This document shows positions 1 through 6,961 of a stretch of 31,054 nt of DNA, piece by piece. A model generated the notes under the pieces. The model made no database searches. It was not told where the DNA came from and saw nothing but the letters and a program-made list of their open reading frames with translations. Location of the stretch: contig JAQUYR010000008.1 in the NCBI GenBank assembly GCA_028691715.1, forward strand, positions 1 to 31,054, in the 5' to 3' direction. The position numbers were made by a program, and so were the translations under genes. Every line of letters begins with the position of its first letter. Position 1 is the first letter of the stretch. This DNA comes from Bacilli bacterium (GTDB lineage Bacteria > Bacillota_I > Bacilli_A > ML615J-28 > CAG-698).

Positions 1-78
1 TTATTTCATATATAGGCCATTTGTGGGGGTATATTACTACAATATACTCCTTTTTATACCTTGTGTGGTGAAAATAAA

Positions 79-114
79 AAACTACCTTTTTTTAAAAATA
101 CAAAAAGGTAGTTT
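79..114 (-). terminator. Rho-independent terminator of the pullulanase gene
   Basis: A 13-base-pair hairpin (arms 79-91 and 102-114, loop 92-101) lies downstream of the pullulanase stop. On the minus strand the stem is followed by a T-rich run (ttttattttc). A second small hairpin (arms 128-134 and 139-145, four-base loop) lies between it and the stop codon. Nothing recognisable is seen in bases 1-78. Confidence 0.75.
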
Positions 115-164
115 GTCATCAGTCTGACGACTCATAATTGAGTCGCTTTATTTTACTTTATTTA

Positions 165-2960
165 TTAATTAATGAAGAAATAATTCTTTTTTCTTAAAAA
201 TGCTAAGGCGAATAAAGACATTGACAAAGAGATTGAATTGATTAAGGTAGCTGAAGAGCAACTTGCACAACCAGTACTAATAACTCTTTCACCTTGATAT
301 AAGACGACTGTTTCACTAGCGAAGATACTAATTGTTGAACCATCTGTATATGTTTTAATAACAGAAGTACCAGCTTTTGTTGAATTGGTAACTAAATTCC
401 ATTCACCTGCTGGAAGGGTTAGGGTTACTAATTGTTTATTACAGTTATTATTAATGACTAGGATTGTTCCCCAAGTATCATCGTTAGCAAAGTTGGAGAT
501 TGTATAAGCAATTACTCCTTCTTGATCTTCATATAGAAAATCGACATTAGCAACTACCTCCTCAGCAGTTGTCATTCTAAAAGCTGGATGAGCTTTTCTT
601 AATTCTATTAAGCCTTTATAATACTCAAAGCACTCCATGTTTACTGCTTTGGCTTTTAAATCCCAGCGAAGTTGATTTGTTGAATCACCAGATTCATAAG
701 AATTGGAATCGTAGCCACCTCCATCAGCTGGTTTAGATCTCAAGAATTCTACTCCAGCATGCAAGAAAACAATTCCTTGTGATGTCATTACAATAGCATT
801 GGCTTGCTTTTGCATATCATCACGCAAATCCTTTTGCTTAGTGGTTGTTGAAAGGATGATTTTATCGTATAAGGTATTGTTGTCATGAGCGCTGACATAA
901 TTAACAGTCTTAGTTGGCGAGGTATGCCAGTACATATCATATGATAAGCCTTCAGTTGTTACATCAGGATGTTCAATTCCCCCAACAATTCCATATTTAA
1001 CTTTATTGATTATTTCAGTAGTAACGTTTCCTTGAATATAGCCTTTTTCAGCAGCTGAGAAAACAGAGCCTTTAATACCATCCCTGATTTCATCATTAAA
1101 AGCAGCAACATCAGGCATATCTTCTAGATTTACTTTATCAGCAGCCAGGTCTTCATCAAGTGGAGTATCTCCTCCAGTCCAAGGCTCACCATAGATTAAG
1201 ATGTTTTCATCGATTGCTTTTAAAGCTGTGACGATTTCATTCATTGTTTCTGTATCGTGTAATCCCATCAAATCAAACCTGAAACCGGAAAGATTATATT
1301 CTGTTGCCCAGAAAGTTACAGAATCAACCATGAATTTTCTCATCATATATCTTTCTGAAGCTGTTTCATTACCAGTGCCACTACCATTGCTAAATGAACC
1401 ATCATCATTCATTCGATAATAATATCCTGGAAGGATAAGGTTGAAATTAGAATCAGCACTTTGACCTGTGTGGTTGTAAACAACATCCATGATTACACCG
1501 ATATTGTTCTTATTCAAAGCAGTTGTCGCTTGTTTTAGTTCAACAACACGACTTACTCCATCATATGGATCAGTTGAGTATGATCCTTCAGGGACATTGA
1601 AGTTAATTGGCATATATCCCCAATTAAAATCTTTCTTCGGATTGGCTTCATCAATAACTCCAAAATCAAAGATTGGTAATAACTGAACATGGGTTACTCC
1701 TAATTCCTTGATATGATCAAGGCCAGTAGTAACGCCTTCATAGGTAGTTCCTTCAACGGTTAAACCGAGGAATTTACCACGATATTCTTCAGGTCCAGTC
1801 CAACTGGAATGCGATGTTAAATCGCGAACATGAAGTTCATATATAATGGCATCAGTTGGCGAGGAAATGTTATTTGCTCTTGTATTATAGGTGAAATCTT
1901 CCGGGTTTATCTTTGAAAAGTCGATGACCATTCCCCGAAGACCATTAACACCAGCACTTTTAGCATATGGATCAACTACTTCATTGGTTGTTGAACCATT
2001 AGTTACTGAGTAGGTATAATATGTTCCATGAAGGTTTGATGGCAGAGTTATTTGCCATGTACCTTTGATACTTTTAATCATTGATACTGTTTCTTTTGGT
2101 TTATCTGTTCCACCATAAGCTTCTGGAGTTCCTGTTGTATAAAGATTTAAAGTAACCTTGGTCGCTATTGGAGCCCACAATCTAAAAGATGTAGAATTTT
2201 CTTTAGCAATAGCCCCTAAATCATTACCATCATAGCCATAGGCTTCTTCAAAAGCTGAAGAATCATATATACCATCATAGGTTATAGCATAGGTTTTTAA
2301 ACCATCGTTAAATTTACCTTTTAAAACATATGATTTAGAAAAATCCAAACTATCATTTATTTTAATCTCACCAACAACACCATTGATTGTTGTCGTATGA
2401 GTGGTTGATTCAACACCATTGATTTCAAGAAAAATAGCAGCAGCTTCTAATTTTGCAGTTAAAGCAAATTTAATAGTTGTCTCATCTTCAAAAAAAGCAT
2501 AACGAATTTTATCGGTTTTATCAGGTCCATTAGGATCATCAATACTCATTCCAATTCTTTCATCCCCTTCAACAAGATAGGCATGAACTGTGCCATCATT
2601 ACTTGTTTCTGGAATGGTGATAAATCTATCAGTGCTAACATCTTTCACCCAGGAGTCCCCCTTTCTCATAATGATTCCAATACTCGTACTCCCACTAAGA
2701 GAAGCAGAAGTTAGATCAATTGTGGCAATAGCCCCGAAATCATCGGTGGTAATGCCTTTTTCATCTTTATCGAAGCTATAAGCTCCTCCACTACCATTTG
2801 TTGGAGCTTTTTGCCATAACCAGATATCCCAGCCATCAGCATAATCAGCATTATAGCGAAAGTAATGTATTTTTAAAGTGGTAACCTCGCTATCTGCCCG
2901 AACAATTATTGGAGTCATAAGTAGGAAAAACATGCTTAGTATTATCAATATTTTTTTCAT
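165..2960 (-). CDS. pulA: Secreted, C-terminally anchored type I pullulanase (GH13)
   Basis: Hydrolyses alpha-1,6 branch links in pullulan, starch or glycogen outside the cell. The 931-residue product has a signal peptide (MKKILIILSMFFLL), an N-terminal CBM41-type starch-binding module (about 30-140, motif with HY..WDIWLW), an N-terminal pullulanase/CBM48 region (about 255-345) and a GH13 barrel. The catalytic triad is readable as D563 (GFRFDLMG), E592 (YGEPW) and D693 (SAHDN). The type I signature NWGYDP is present as NWGYMP. The tail carries TGCAS, a hydrophobic stretch and RKK, which looks like a cell-surface sorting signal. I chose the ATG at 2960 because AAGGAG sits 8 bases upstream; a longer in-frame start at 2987 has no such site. 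The gene is transcribed away from the maltodextrin operon from a shared control region. Confidence 0.93.
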   Translation of the reverse strand: MKKILIILSMFFLLMTPIIVRADSEVTTLKIHYFRYNADYADGWDIWLWQKAPTNGSGGAYSFDKDEKGITTDDFGAIATIDLTSASLSGSTSIGIIMRKGDSWVKDVSTDRFITIPETSNDGTVHAYLVEGDERIGMSIDDPNGPDKTDKIRYAFFEDETTIKFALTAKLEAAAIFLEINGVESTTHTTTINGVVGEIKINDSLDFSKSYVLKGKFNDGLKTYAITYDGIYDSSAFEEAYGYDGNDLGAIAKENSTSFRLWAPIATKVTLNLYTTGTPEAYGGTDKPKETVSMIKSIKGTWQITLPSNLHGTYYTYSVTNGSTTNEVVDPYAKSAGVNGLRGMVIDFSKINPEDFTYNTRANNISSPTDAIIYELHVRDLTSHSSWTGPEEYRGKFLGLTVEGTTYEGVTTGLDHIKELGVTHVQLLPIFDFGVIDEANPKKDFNWGYMPINFNVPEGSYSTDPYDGVSRVVELKQATTALNKNNIGVIMDVVYNHTGQSADSNFNLILPGYYYRMNDDGSFSNGSGTGNETASERYMMRKFMVDSVTFWATEYNLSGFRFDLMGLHDTETMNEIVTALKAIDENILIYGEPWTGGDTPLDEDLAADKVNLEDMPDVAAFNDEIRDGIKGSVFSAAEKGYIQGNVTTEIINKVKYGIVGGIEHPDVTTEGLSYDMYWHTSPTKTVNYVSAHDNNTLYDKIILSTTTKQKDLRDDMQKQANAIVMTSQGIVFLHAGVEFLRSKPADGGGYDSNSYESGDSTNQLRWDLKAKAVNMECFEYYKGLIELRKAHPAFRMTTAEEVVANVDFLYEDQEGVIAYTISNFANDDTWGTILVINNNCNKQLVTLTLPAGEWNLVTNSTKAGTSVIKTYTDGSTISIFASETVVLYQGERVISTGCASCSSATLINSISLSMSLFALAFLRKKNYFFIN

Positions 2961-3004
2961 TAAATCATCTCCTTCAAAAAATGTCAAAAATTAACTATAA
3001 ATAT

Positions 3005-3033
3005 ATAATACAACAACAATTATAGATATTCAA
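3005..3033 (-). promoter_or_regulatory. Promoter of the pullulanase gene
   Basis: On the minus strand, TTGAAT (3033-3028) and TATTAT (3010-3005) are separated by 17 bases, giving a sigma-A-type promoter about 45 bases upstream of the pulA start. The -35 box overlaps the operator-like sequence at 3031-3040. This is assigned by consensus match only. Confidence 0.55.
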
Positions 3034-3074
3034 GCGTTTTCAACATGTAAACCATTACACAGTAAAAACGCTTG
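3031..3074. promoter_or_regulatory. Paired LacI/CcpA-type operators between pulA and the mal operon
   Basis: CAAGCGTTTT at 3031-3040 is repeated as its exact inverse complement AAAACGCTTG at 3065-3074, centred 34 bases apart. Each copy, read in its own direction, fits the core AARCGYTW of catabolite-responsive (CcpA) or MalR-type LacI-family operators, with mismatches at the outer positions. The left copy overlaps the pulA -35 and the right copy overlaps the operon -35, so one regulator could control both promoters. Weaker look-alikes (AACGCTTTT near 3118, ACAAGCGATT near 3134) lie in the operon leader. No LacI-family regulator is encoded in the window. Confidence 0.6.
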
Positions 3075-3101
3075 CAAAAATTACAAATCGTATGTTATAA
3101 T
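3073..3101 (+). promoter_or_regulatory. Promoter of the maltodextrin operon
   Basis: TTGCAA (3073-3078), a 17-base spacer and a perfect TATAAT (3096-3101) lie upstream of the surface glucan-binding protein gene. The start site would be near 3108, leaving a leader of about 50 bases that ends in GGAGGAG before the ATG at 3161. Confidence 0.7.
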
Positions 3102-3160
3102 ACAAATAAAGACAAACAACGCTTTTTATACTACAAGCGATTCTTATTGAGGAGGAGAAA

Positions 3161-5584
3161 ATGAGAAGAAAAATTGGTTTAATGCTTTTGGCCTTTCTAG
3201 CGTTCTTTACTATAGCACTAGCGAGTAGCCAAAGGGTAAAAGCTGCTGAACCACTAGGAAAAATAGTTTTCCATTATCAATTGTGGGATGGCGATTATTC
3301 CAGCGCAGGTCTTTGGTGCTGGGGTACTGGTGATGGTGGTGCAAGCGCCCCTGTTACTTCAGATGTTACTGATGAATTCGGTGCTGTTTACGAACTTCCA
3401 ATCGGGGAAGGCGCAACAGATGTAGGCATTATTGCCTTGAGAAAAGATATTTCTTTAGATAGTCGTTGGAATTATCGTGAGACACCAGATGGTGAAAACT
3501 TTACAGTTGATGCCACTCCAATTACTAGCGGTGCGGTTACAGAAATGCATATCTACTATTTCCAAGGTGGATATCAGACATACTATGTAGCTGATACTAC
3601 TAAAGTAAACATCTTAGTCGCTTATTATGATCCGACTGCTGGTTATGAAGACAATCTAGGATTTCACTCATGGGGATCTTGGACAAATGTTGAAAACCCT
3701 GCCTGGGCCACTCCTTTAAAAGCTTTCAATGATGGTTTTAAATCACCAGGAGAAATTAAAGGAAAGGTTGCCTTATTACAAATTGATGAAAAAGATGTAG
3801 CTTCAGCTGGTTTCTTAATATATGCTGGCGATGATGTTACTAAGAAAACTCCATCACAGGATACATATAAATACATAACAGATATGGCCACATTAAAGAA
3901 TGGCGACGTTAAAGTACTTTATGTAACTGGTGGTGCTGGTTATTATGGTGATACTGCGATAGCGGATTTTGCTACTGCGGCATTTGCATTTGACTTTATC
4001 GGATTTAATGCTAGCGATATGACAGGAACATACGCAGTTGACCCATCAACAATTTTTGCTAAGACTACTTTAGCTCTTACAACAAAAGTTGTTGTCGGTA
4101 CAGAAATGGTTACAAAAACTAAGATAATTCAGGTTCCTCAATTAGCTGCAGGAAGTACTCCTTTTGTGCAAACTGACAAGACATTTACTGAATTTACATC
4201 CCTACCAGCTTTAGATGCTGGTATGGTAGGAAGAGTTGTTCTTCACTACCAAGCATGGGATGGCGATTATACTGGTGTAGGTGTGTGGTCATGGAATAGA
4301 GGTACCGTTGCTAATTCTGGTCTACCAATGATTGGTGTCGATAGTTTTGGTGCTGTAGTTGATATTCAAGTAGCTGCTGATATGGGTGATAGTATCGGAT
4401 TTATTCCAATGAAAGCCGGAGTTCCTGCTGCTACTAATGAATGGGGTGCAGGATTTGTTAAGAGTTTTGATGGTGATTTAACAGTTGATGTTACTGCTAT
4501 TAAAGCAGGAACTGTTGATGAAATTCATATTTATTATTTTGAAGGTGGAAGTAAAGGATTTATTATTGATCCTGCTCAAGCTAATGTTCTACTTGTTTAT
4601 TATGATTTAACGGGAACTTATGAAGAAACTCTTGGCCTACATGGTTGGGGTAATTGGACTAACCCAGAATTTGTTGACTTGGCATGGGGTTCACCAGCTC
4701 AAGTATTCGAAAATGGTTTGACTTCTCCAAAGAGTCTTACTGGAAAAGTCGCTCTCTTAAAAGGTACTGATTTAGGTAACTCAGGATTCTTAATCTATGC
4801 TGGTGGCGATGATTCTAAGAAGACTGTTGATAATGCTTCTAATTCTATTACTGATTTAGGTACATTAGCAGCTGGTGATGTCAGAGTATTATATGTTGCC
4901 CTTGGTGAAACTTATTATGGTGTTGCTAAGAAAGCTGAATTTGCTGAAGCAGCATTCAGTGGTGAGATTGAATATGTTGACAAAGAAGTTGAATATCAAG
5001 AAGAAGTAGATGTAATGGAATATGTTGACTTTACAGAATATTTCAAACTATACAAAGGAACAACAGAAGTTGCTCTTAAACAAATCGATTTTAACAAGAC
5101 TGCAGATTCAACAAATGAATTTGTAATCCAATTAGCTGATGGTGTTACTTTAGATAATACAGCTACTTACACATTAAAATTTAATGACGGTGCGGAAAAA
5201 GATGCTGAAGTTGCTTTAGCAATGGATAGTGAAAAACCAGTCATCACTTTAGTTTCTGAGGACAAGATTGTTGTCACTCAAGGCGAAAAGTGGGATCAAA
5301 CACTATATCCAAATTACCGTGTAACTGATGATCGCGATAGTAACCTATCTAATAGAGTATATGTACCTGAAGGCAAAGGTTATTTGAACACTAATGTTGC
5401 TGGTGAATATCCAATAACATTACAAGTTGAAGATAATTGGGGCAATGTTGGAGAATTAGTATTTACTATCTATGTTGAAGCTCCTGCTACAGGATGTAAC
5501 AAAGATGTTAGTGCCTCAACATTCATTGGCTTAAGCCTATTAGGTCTTGCGGTTTTCTTCGTTCGCCGAAGAAGATTCGTTTAG
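3161..5584 (+). CDS. Surface alpha-glucan-binding protein with repeated PUD/CBM41-like units
   Basis: Probably captures starch or glycogen chains at the cell surface for the adjacent pullulanase and transporter. The 807-residue protein has a signal peptide (cleavage near ...VKAAEP, about residue 28). A duplicated block of about 245 residues follows (from residue 33 and again from 357). Each block begins with a pullulanase-associated-domain-like unit (HYQ.WDGDY...W.W) and continues with a second related unit (LV.YYD...G.H.WG.WT), making four glucan-binding-type units. A linker rich in E, V and Y leads to an Ig-like/DUF5011-type domain (about 690-770, VTDDRDSNL, VEDNWGN). The C-terminus (ATGCNK, about 18 hydrophobic residues, RRRR) resembles the pullulanase tail. 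It has no catalytic residues. GAGGAGG lies just before the ATG. First gene of the operon. Confidence 0.8.
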   Translation: MRRKIGLMLLAFLAFFTIALASSQRVKAAEPLGKIVFHYQLWDGDYSSAGLWCWGTGDGGASAPVTSDVTDEFGAVYELPIGEGATDVGIIALRKDISLDSRWNYRETPDGENFTVDATPITSGAVTEMHIYYFQGGYQTYYVADTTKVNILVAYYDPTAGYEDNLGFHSWGSWTNVENPAWATPLKAFNDGFKSPGEIKGKVALLQIDEKDVASAGFLIYAGDDVTKKTPSQDTYKYITDMATLKNGDVKVLYVTGGAGYYGDTAIADFATAAFAFDFIGFNASDMTGTYAVDPSTIFAKTTLALTTKVVVGTEMVTKTKIIQVPQLAAGSTPFVQTDKTFTEFTSLPALDAGMVGRVVLHYQAWDGDYTGVGVWSWNRGTVANSGLPMIGVDSFGAVVDIQVAADMGDSIGFIPMKAGVPAATNEWGAGFVKSFDGDLTVDVTAIKAGTVDEIHIYYFEGGSKGFIIDPAQANVLLVYYDLTGTYEETLGLHGWGNWTNPEFVDLAWGSPAQVFENGLTSPKSLTGKVALLKGTDLGNSGFLIYAGGDDSKKTVDNASNSITDLGTLAAGDVRVLYVALGETYYGVAKKAEFAEAAFSGEIEYVDKEVEYQEEVDVMEYVDFTEYFKLYKGTTEVALKQIDFNKTADSTNEFVIQLADGVTLDNTATYTLKFNDGAEKDAEVALAMDSEKPVITLVSEDKIVVTQGEKWDQTLYPNYRVTDDRDSNLSNRVYVPEGKGYLNTNVAGEYPITLQVEDNWGNVGELVFTIYVEAPATGCNKDVSASTFIGLSLLGLAVFFVRRRRFV
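3257..4962 (+). repeat. Two in-frame ~734-base repeats encoding tandem glucan-binding blocks
   Basis: Residues 33-277 (bases 3257-3990) and 357-601 (4229-4962) align over their whole length, for example HYQLWDGDY with HYQAWDGDY, IHIYYFEGG-like with MHIYYFQGG, GFLIYAG with GFLIYAG, and ADFATAAF with AEFAEAAF. The similarity is at protein level and the DNA has diverged, so this is an old duplication. A unique stretch of about 80 residues separates the two blocks. Confidence 0.8.
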
Positions 5585-5601
5585 GATAGGAGGTCAAGAA
5601 A

Positions 5602-6909
5602 ATGAAAAAATGGTTTACATTCTTATTTTTAACTATTGGCGTTTTCGTACTTATCGGTTGTGGAGCTAAAGAATATACAACAGGCGAAATAATTGAATTT
5701 GATAAGACTCAAGTAAAAGATACAATCCTTACTGTATGGATGGATGATACTGATGGTGTTTACATGGATGAAATTATTCCAGCATTTGAAGCTGCTAATC
5801 CAGGAATCACTGTTGAATTCCAACATATGGCAACTGTTGATGCTCGTGAAAAGCTAAAGACATTTGGTCAATCAGGATATGGAGCTGATGTTTTCCAATT
5901 CCCTCATGACCATATGGCTCAAGCAATTCTTGATGATTTAGTATATGTATTACCAGATGAACTGATGACAAGACTTGAATCAAGAGTTCAAACTGTTGCT
6001 ATGGATATCGCAACTTCTTGTTATGATGCTTCAACTGGAAGCTTTGAATGTGCTGCTGGTAGCAGTAAAAAATTATTCGCTGTTCCAATTTCTATTGAAT
6101 CAGTTACAATTTTCTATAACAAAGCTTTAGTAAGCTCTGATATGCTTCCAACAAGTTTTGAAGATTTCTTAGCTGATGCTGCAGCTTATACAGCAAACGA
6201 TCGTTATTTTGGAACATCATCTCATTGGGCTGATGCTTACTTCTTACAATTCATCTATAGTGCCTTTGGCTGGACTCCATTTGGAGAAAACCTAAATGAT
6301 GCTACTGAAGTTGGATTTGAAGATCAAGCTGTCGTTGATGCCTTAAATTGGATGATGACTAATCTAAAACCAGTGGTAACTGGAAATGGTAATCATGACT
6401 CTGTTGCCGCAACTAGTTTATTTGAAGAAGGTAAATTACCATTCATCTTAGCTGGTCCATGGCAAATAAATACATTTAGAGATGCTGATATCGATTTTGG
6501 TTCAATTACAATCCCAACAATCAATGGTCAGGAAACATCAACATTTGCTGGTGCCCAAATGGCAGCTGTTTACAAATATTCTGAGAATAAAGAAGCAGCT
6601 ATTAAGTTTGTTGAATTCTTAGCAAGTGATGAAGCTGCAGAAATTCTTTATAGAACTTCTGGAGATTGTCCAGCTTTAACATCAGAAATCTTATCAACAA
6701 TTCCTGGTTTAAAGGACGATGAAGTTATGCAAGTTATGTTAAAACAACTTGAAACATCAGTTCCAATGCCAACAATCCCTGAAGTTACTTATTACTGGGG
6801 ACCTGCGGAAACAATGGTTAAAAGCATTTGGAATTCGCAAGGCGTTATCACTGATGCAGTAAAGACTGCTGAAAAATCTTATAAGGCAGCAAGAGATTTA
6901 GCGTCTTAA
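5602..6909 (+). CDS. malE: Maltodextrin ABC transporter substrate-binding lipoprotein
   Basis: Extracytoplasmic solute-binding protein of family 1 (MalE type) that delivers maltodextrins to the permeases encoded next. It has a lipoprotein signal peptide with lipobox LIGC (Cys20), and the mature domain begins with a typical segment (TVWMDDTDGVY..EIIPAFEAANPGI). Features seen in the family include YGADVFQFPHDH, AVPISIESVTIFYNK and PFILAGPW. At 435 residues it is of normal length. GGAGG precedes the ATG by 8 bases, and the gap to the upstream gene is 17 bases. The neighbouring pullulanase, glucosidase and amylomaltase point to linear or debranched alpha-glucans as substrate. The exact sugar is inferred from context. 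Confidence 0.9.
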   Translation: MKKWFTFLFLTIGVFVLIGCGAKEYTTGEIIEFDKTQVKDTILTVWMDDTDGVYMDEIIPAFEAANPGITVEFQHMATVDAREKLKTFGQSGYGADVFQFPHDHMAQAILDDLVYVLPDELMTRLESRVQTVAMDIATSCYDASTGSFECAAGSSKKLFAVPISIESVTIFYNKALVSSDMLPTSFEDFLADAAAYTANDRYFGTSSHWADAYFLQFIYSAFGWTPFGENLNDATEVGFEDQAVVDALNWMMTNLKPVVTGNGNHDSVAATSLFEEGKLPFILAGPWQINTFRDADIDFGSITIPTINGQETSTFAGAQMAAVYKYSENKEAAIKFVEFLASDEAAEILYRTSGDCPALTSEILSTIPGLKDDEVMQVMLKQLETSVPMPTIPEVTYYWGPAETMVKSIWNSQGVITDAVKTAEKSYKAARDLAS

Positions 6910-6915
6910 TAAAAG

Positions 6916-6939
6916 TAAGGCGGCCCTGCGGTCGCCTTA
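6916..6939 (+). terminator. Intra-operon hairpin between malE and malF
   Basis: A 10-base-pair GC-rich stem (6916-6925 with 6930-6939, one G-U pair) with a CTGC loop is followed by TTCTTATATAT and then by the malF ribosome site. It fits a partial terminator or a 3' stabilising hairpin that lowers permease expression relative to the binding protein, as known for E. coli malE-malF. The T-run is imperfect, so readthrough is expected. Confidence 0.65.
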
Positions 6940-6961
6940 TTCTTATATATAAGGAGAAAAT

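Noticed and set aside
165..280. Pullulanase C-terminal Cys as a lipoprotein signal
   Set aside because: Lipoboxes are N-terminal. This Cys is followed by a hydrophobic stretch and a basic tail at the C-terminus, which fits a sorting signal better.
3257..4962. Repeat region as a possible CRISPR or mobile repeat
   Set aside because: The units are long, diverged and in frame inside one coding sequence, so they are protein domain repeats.
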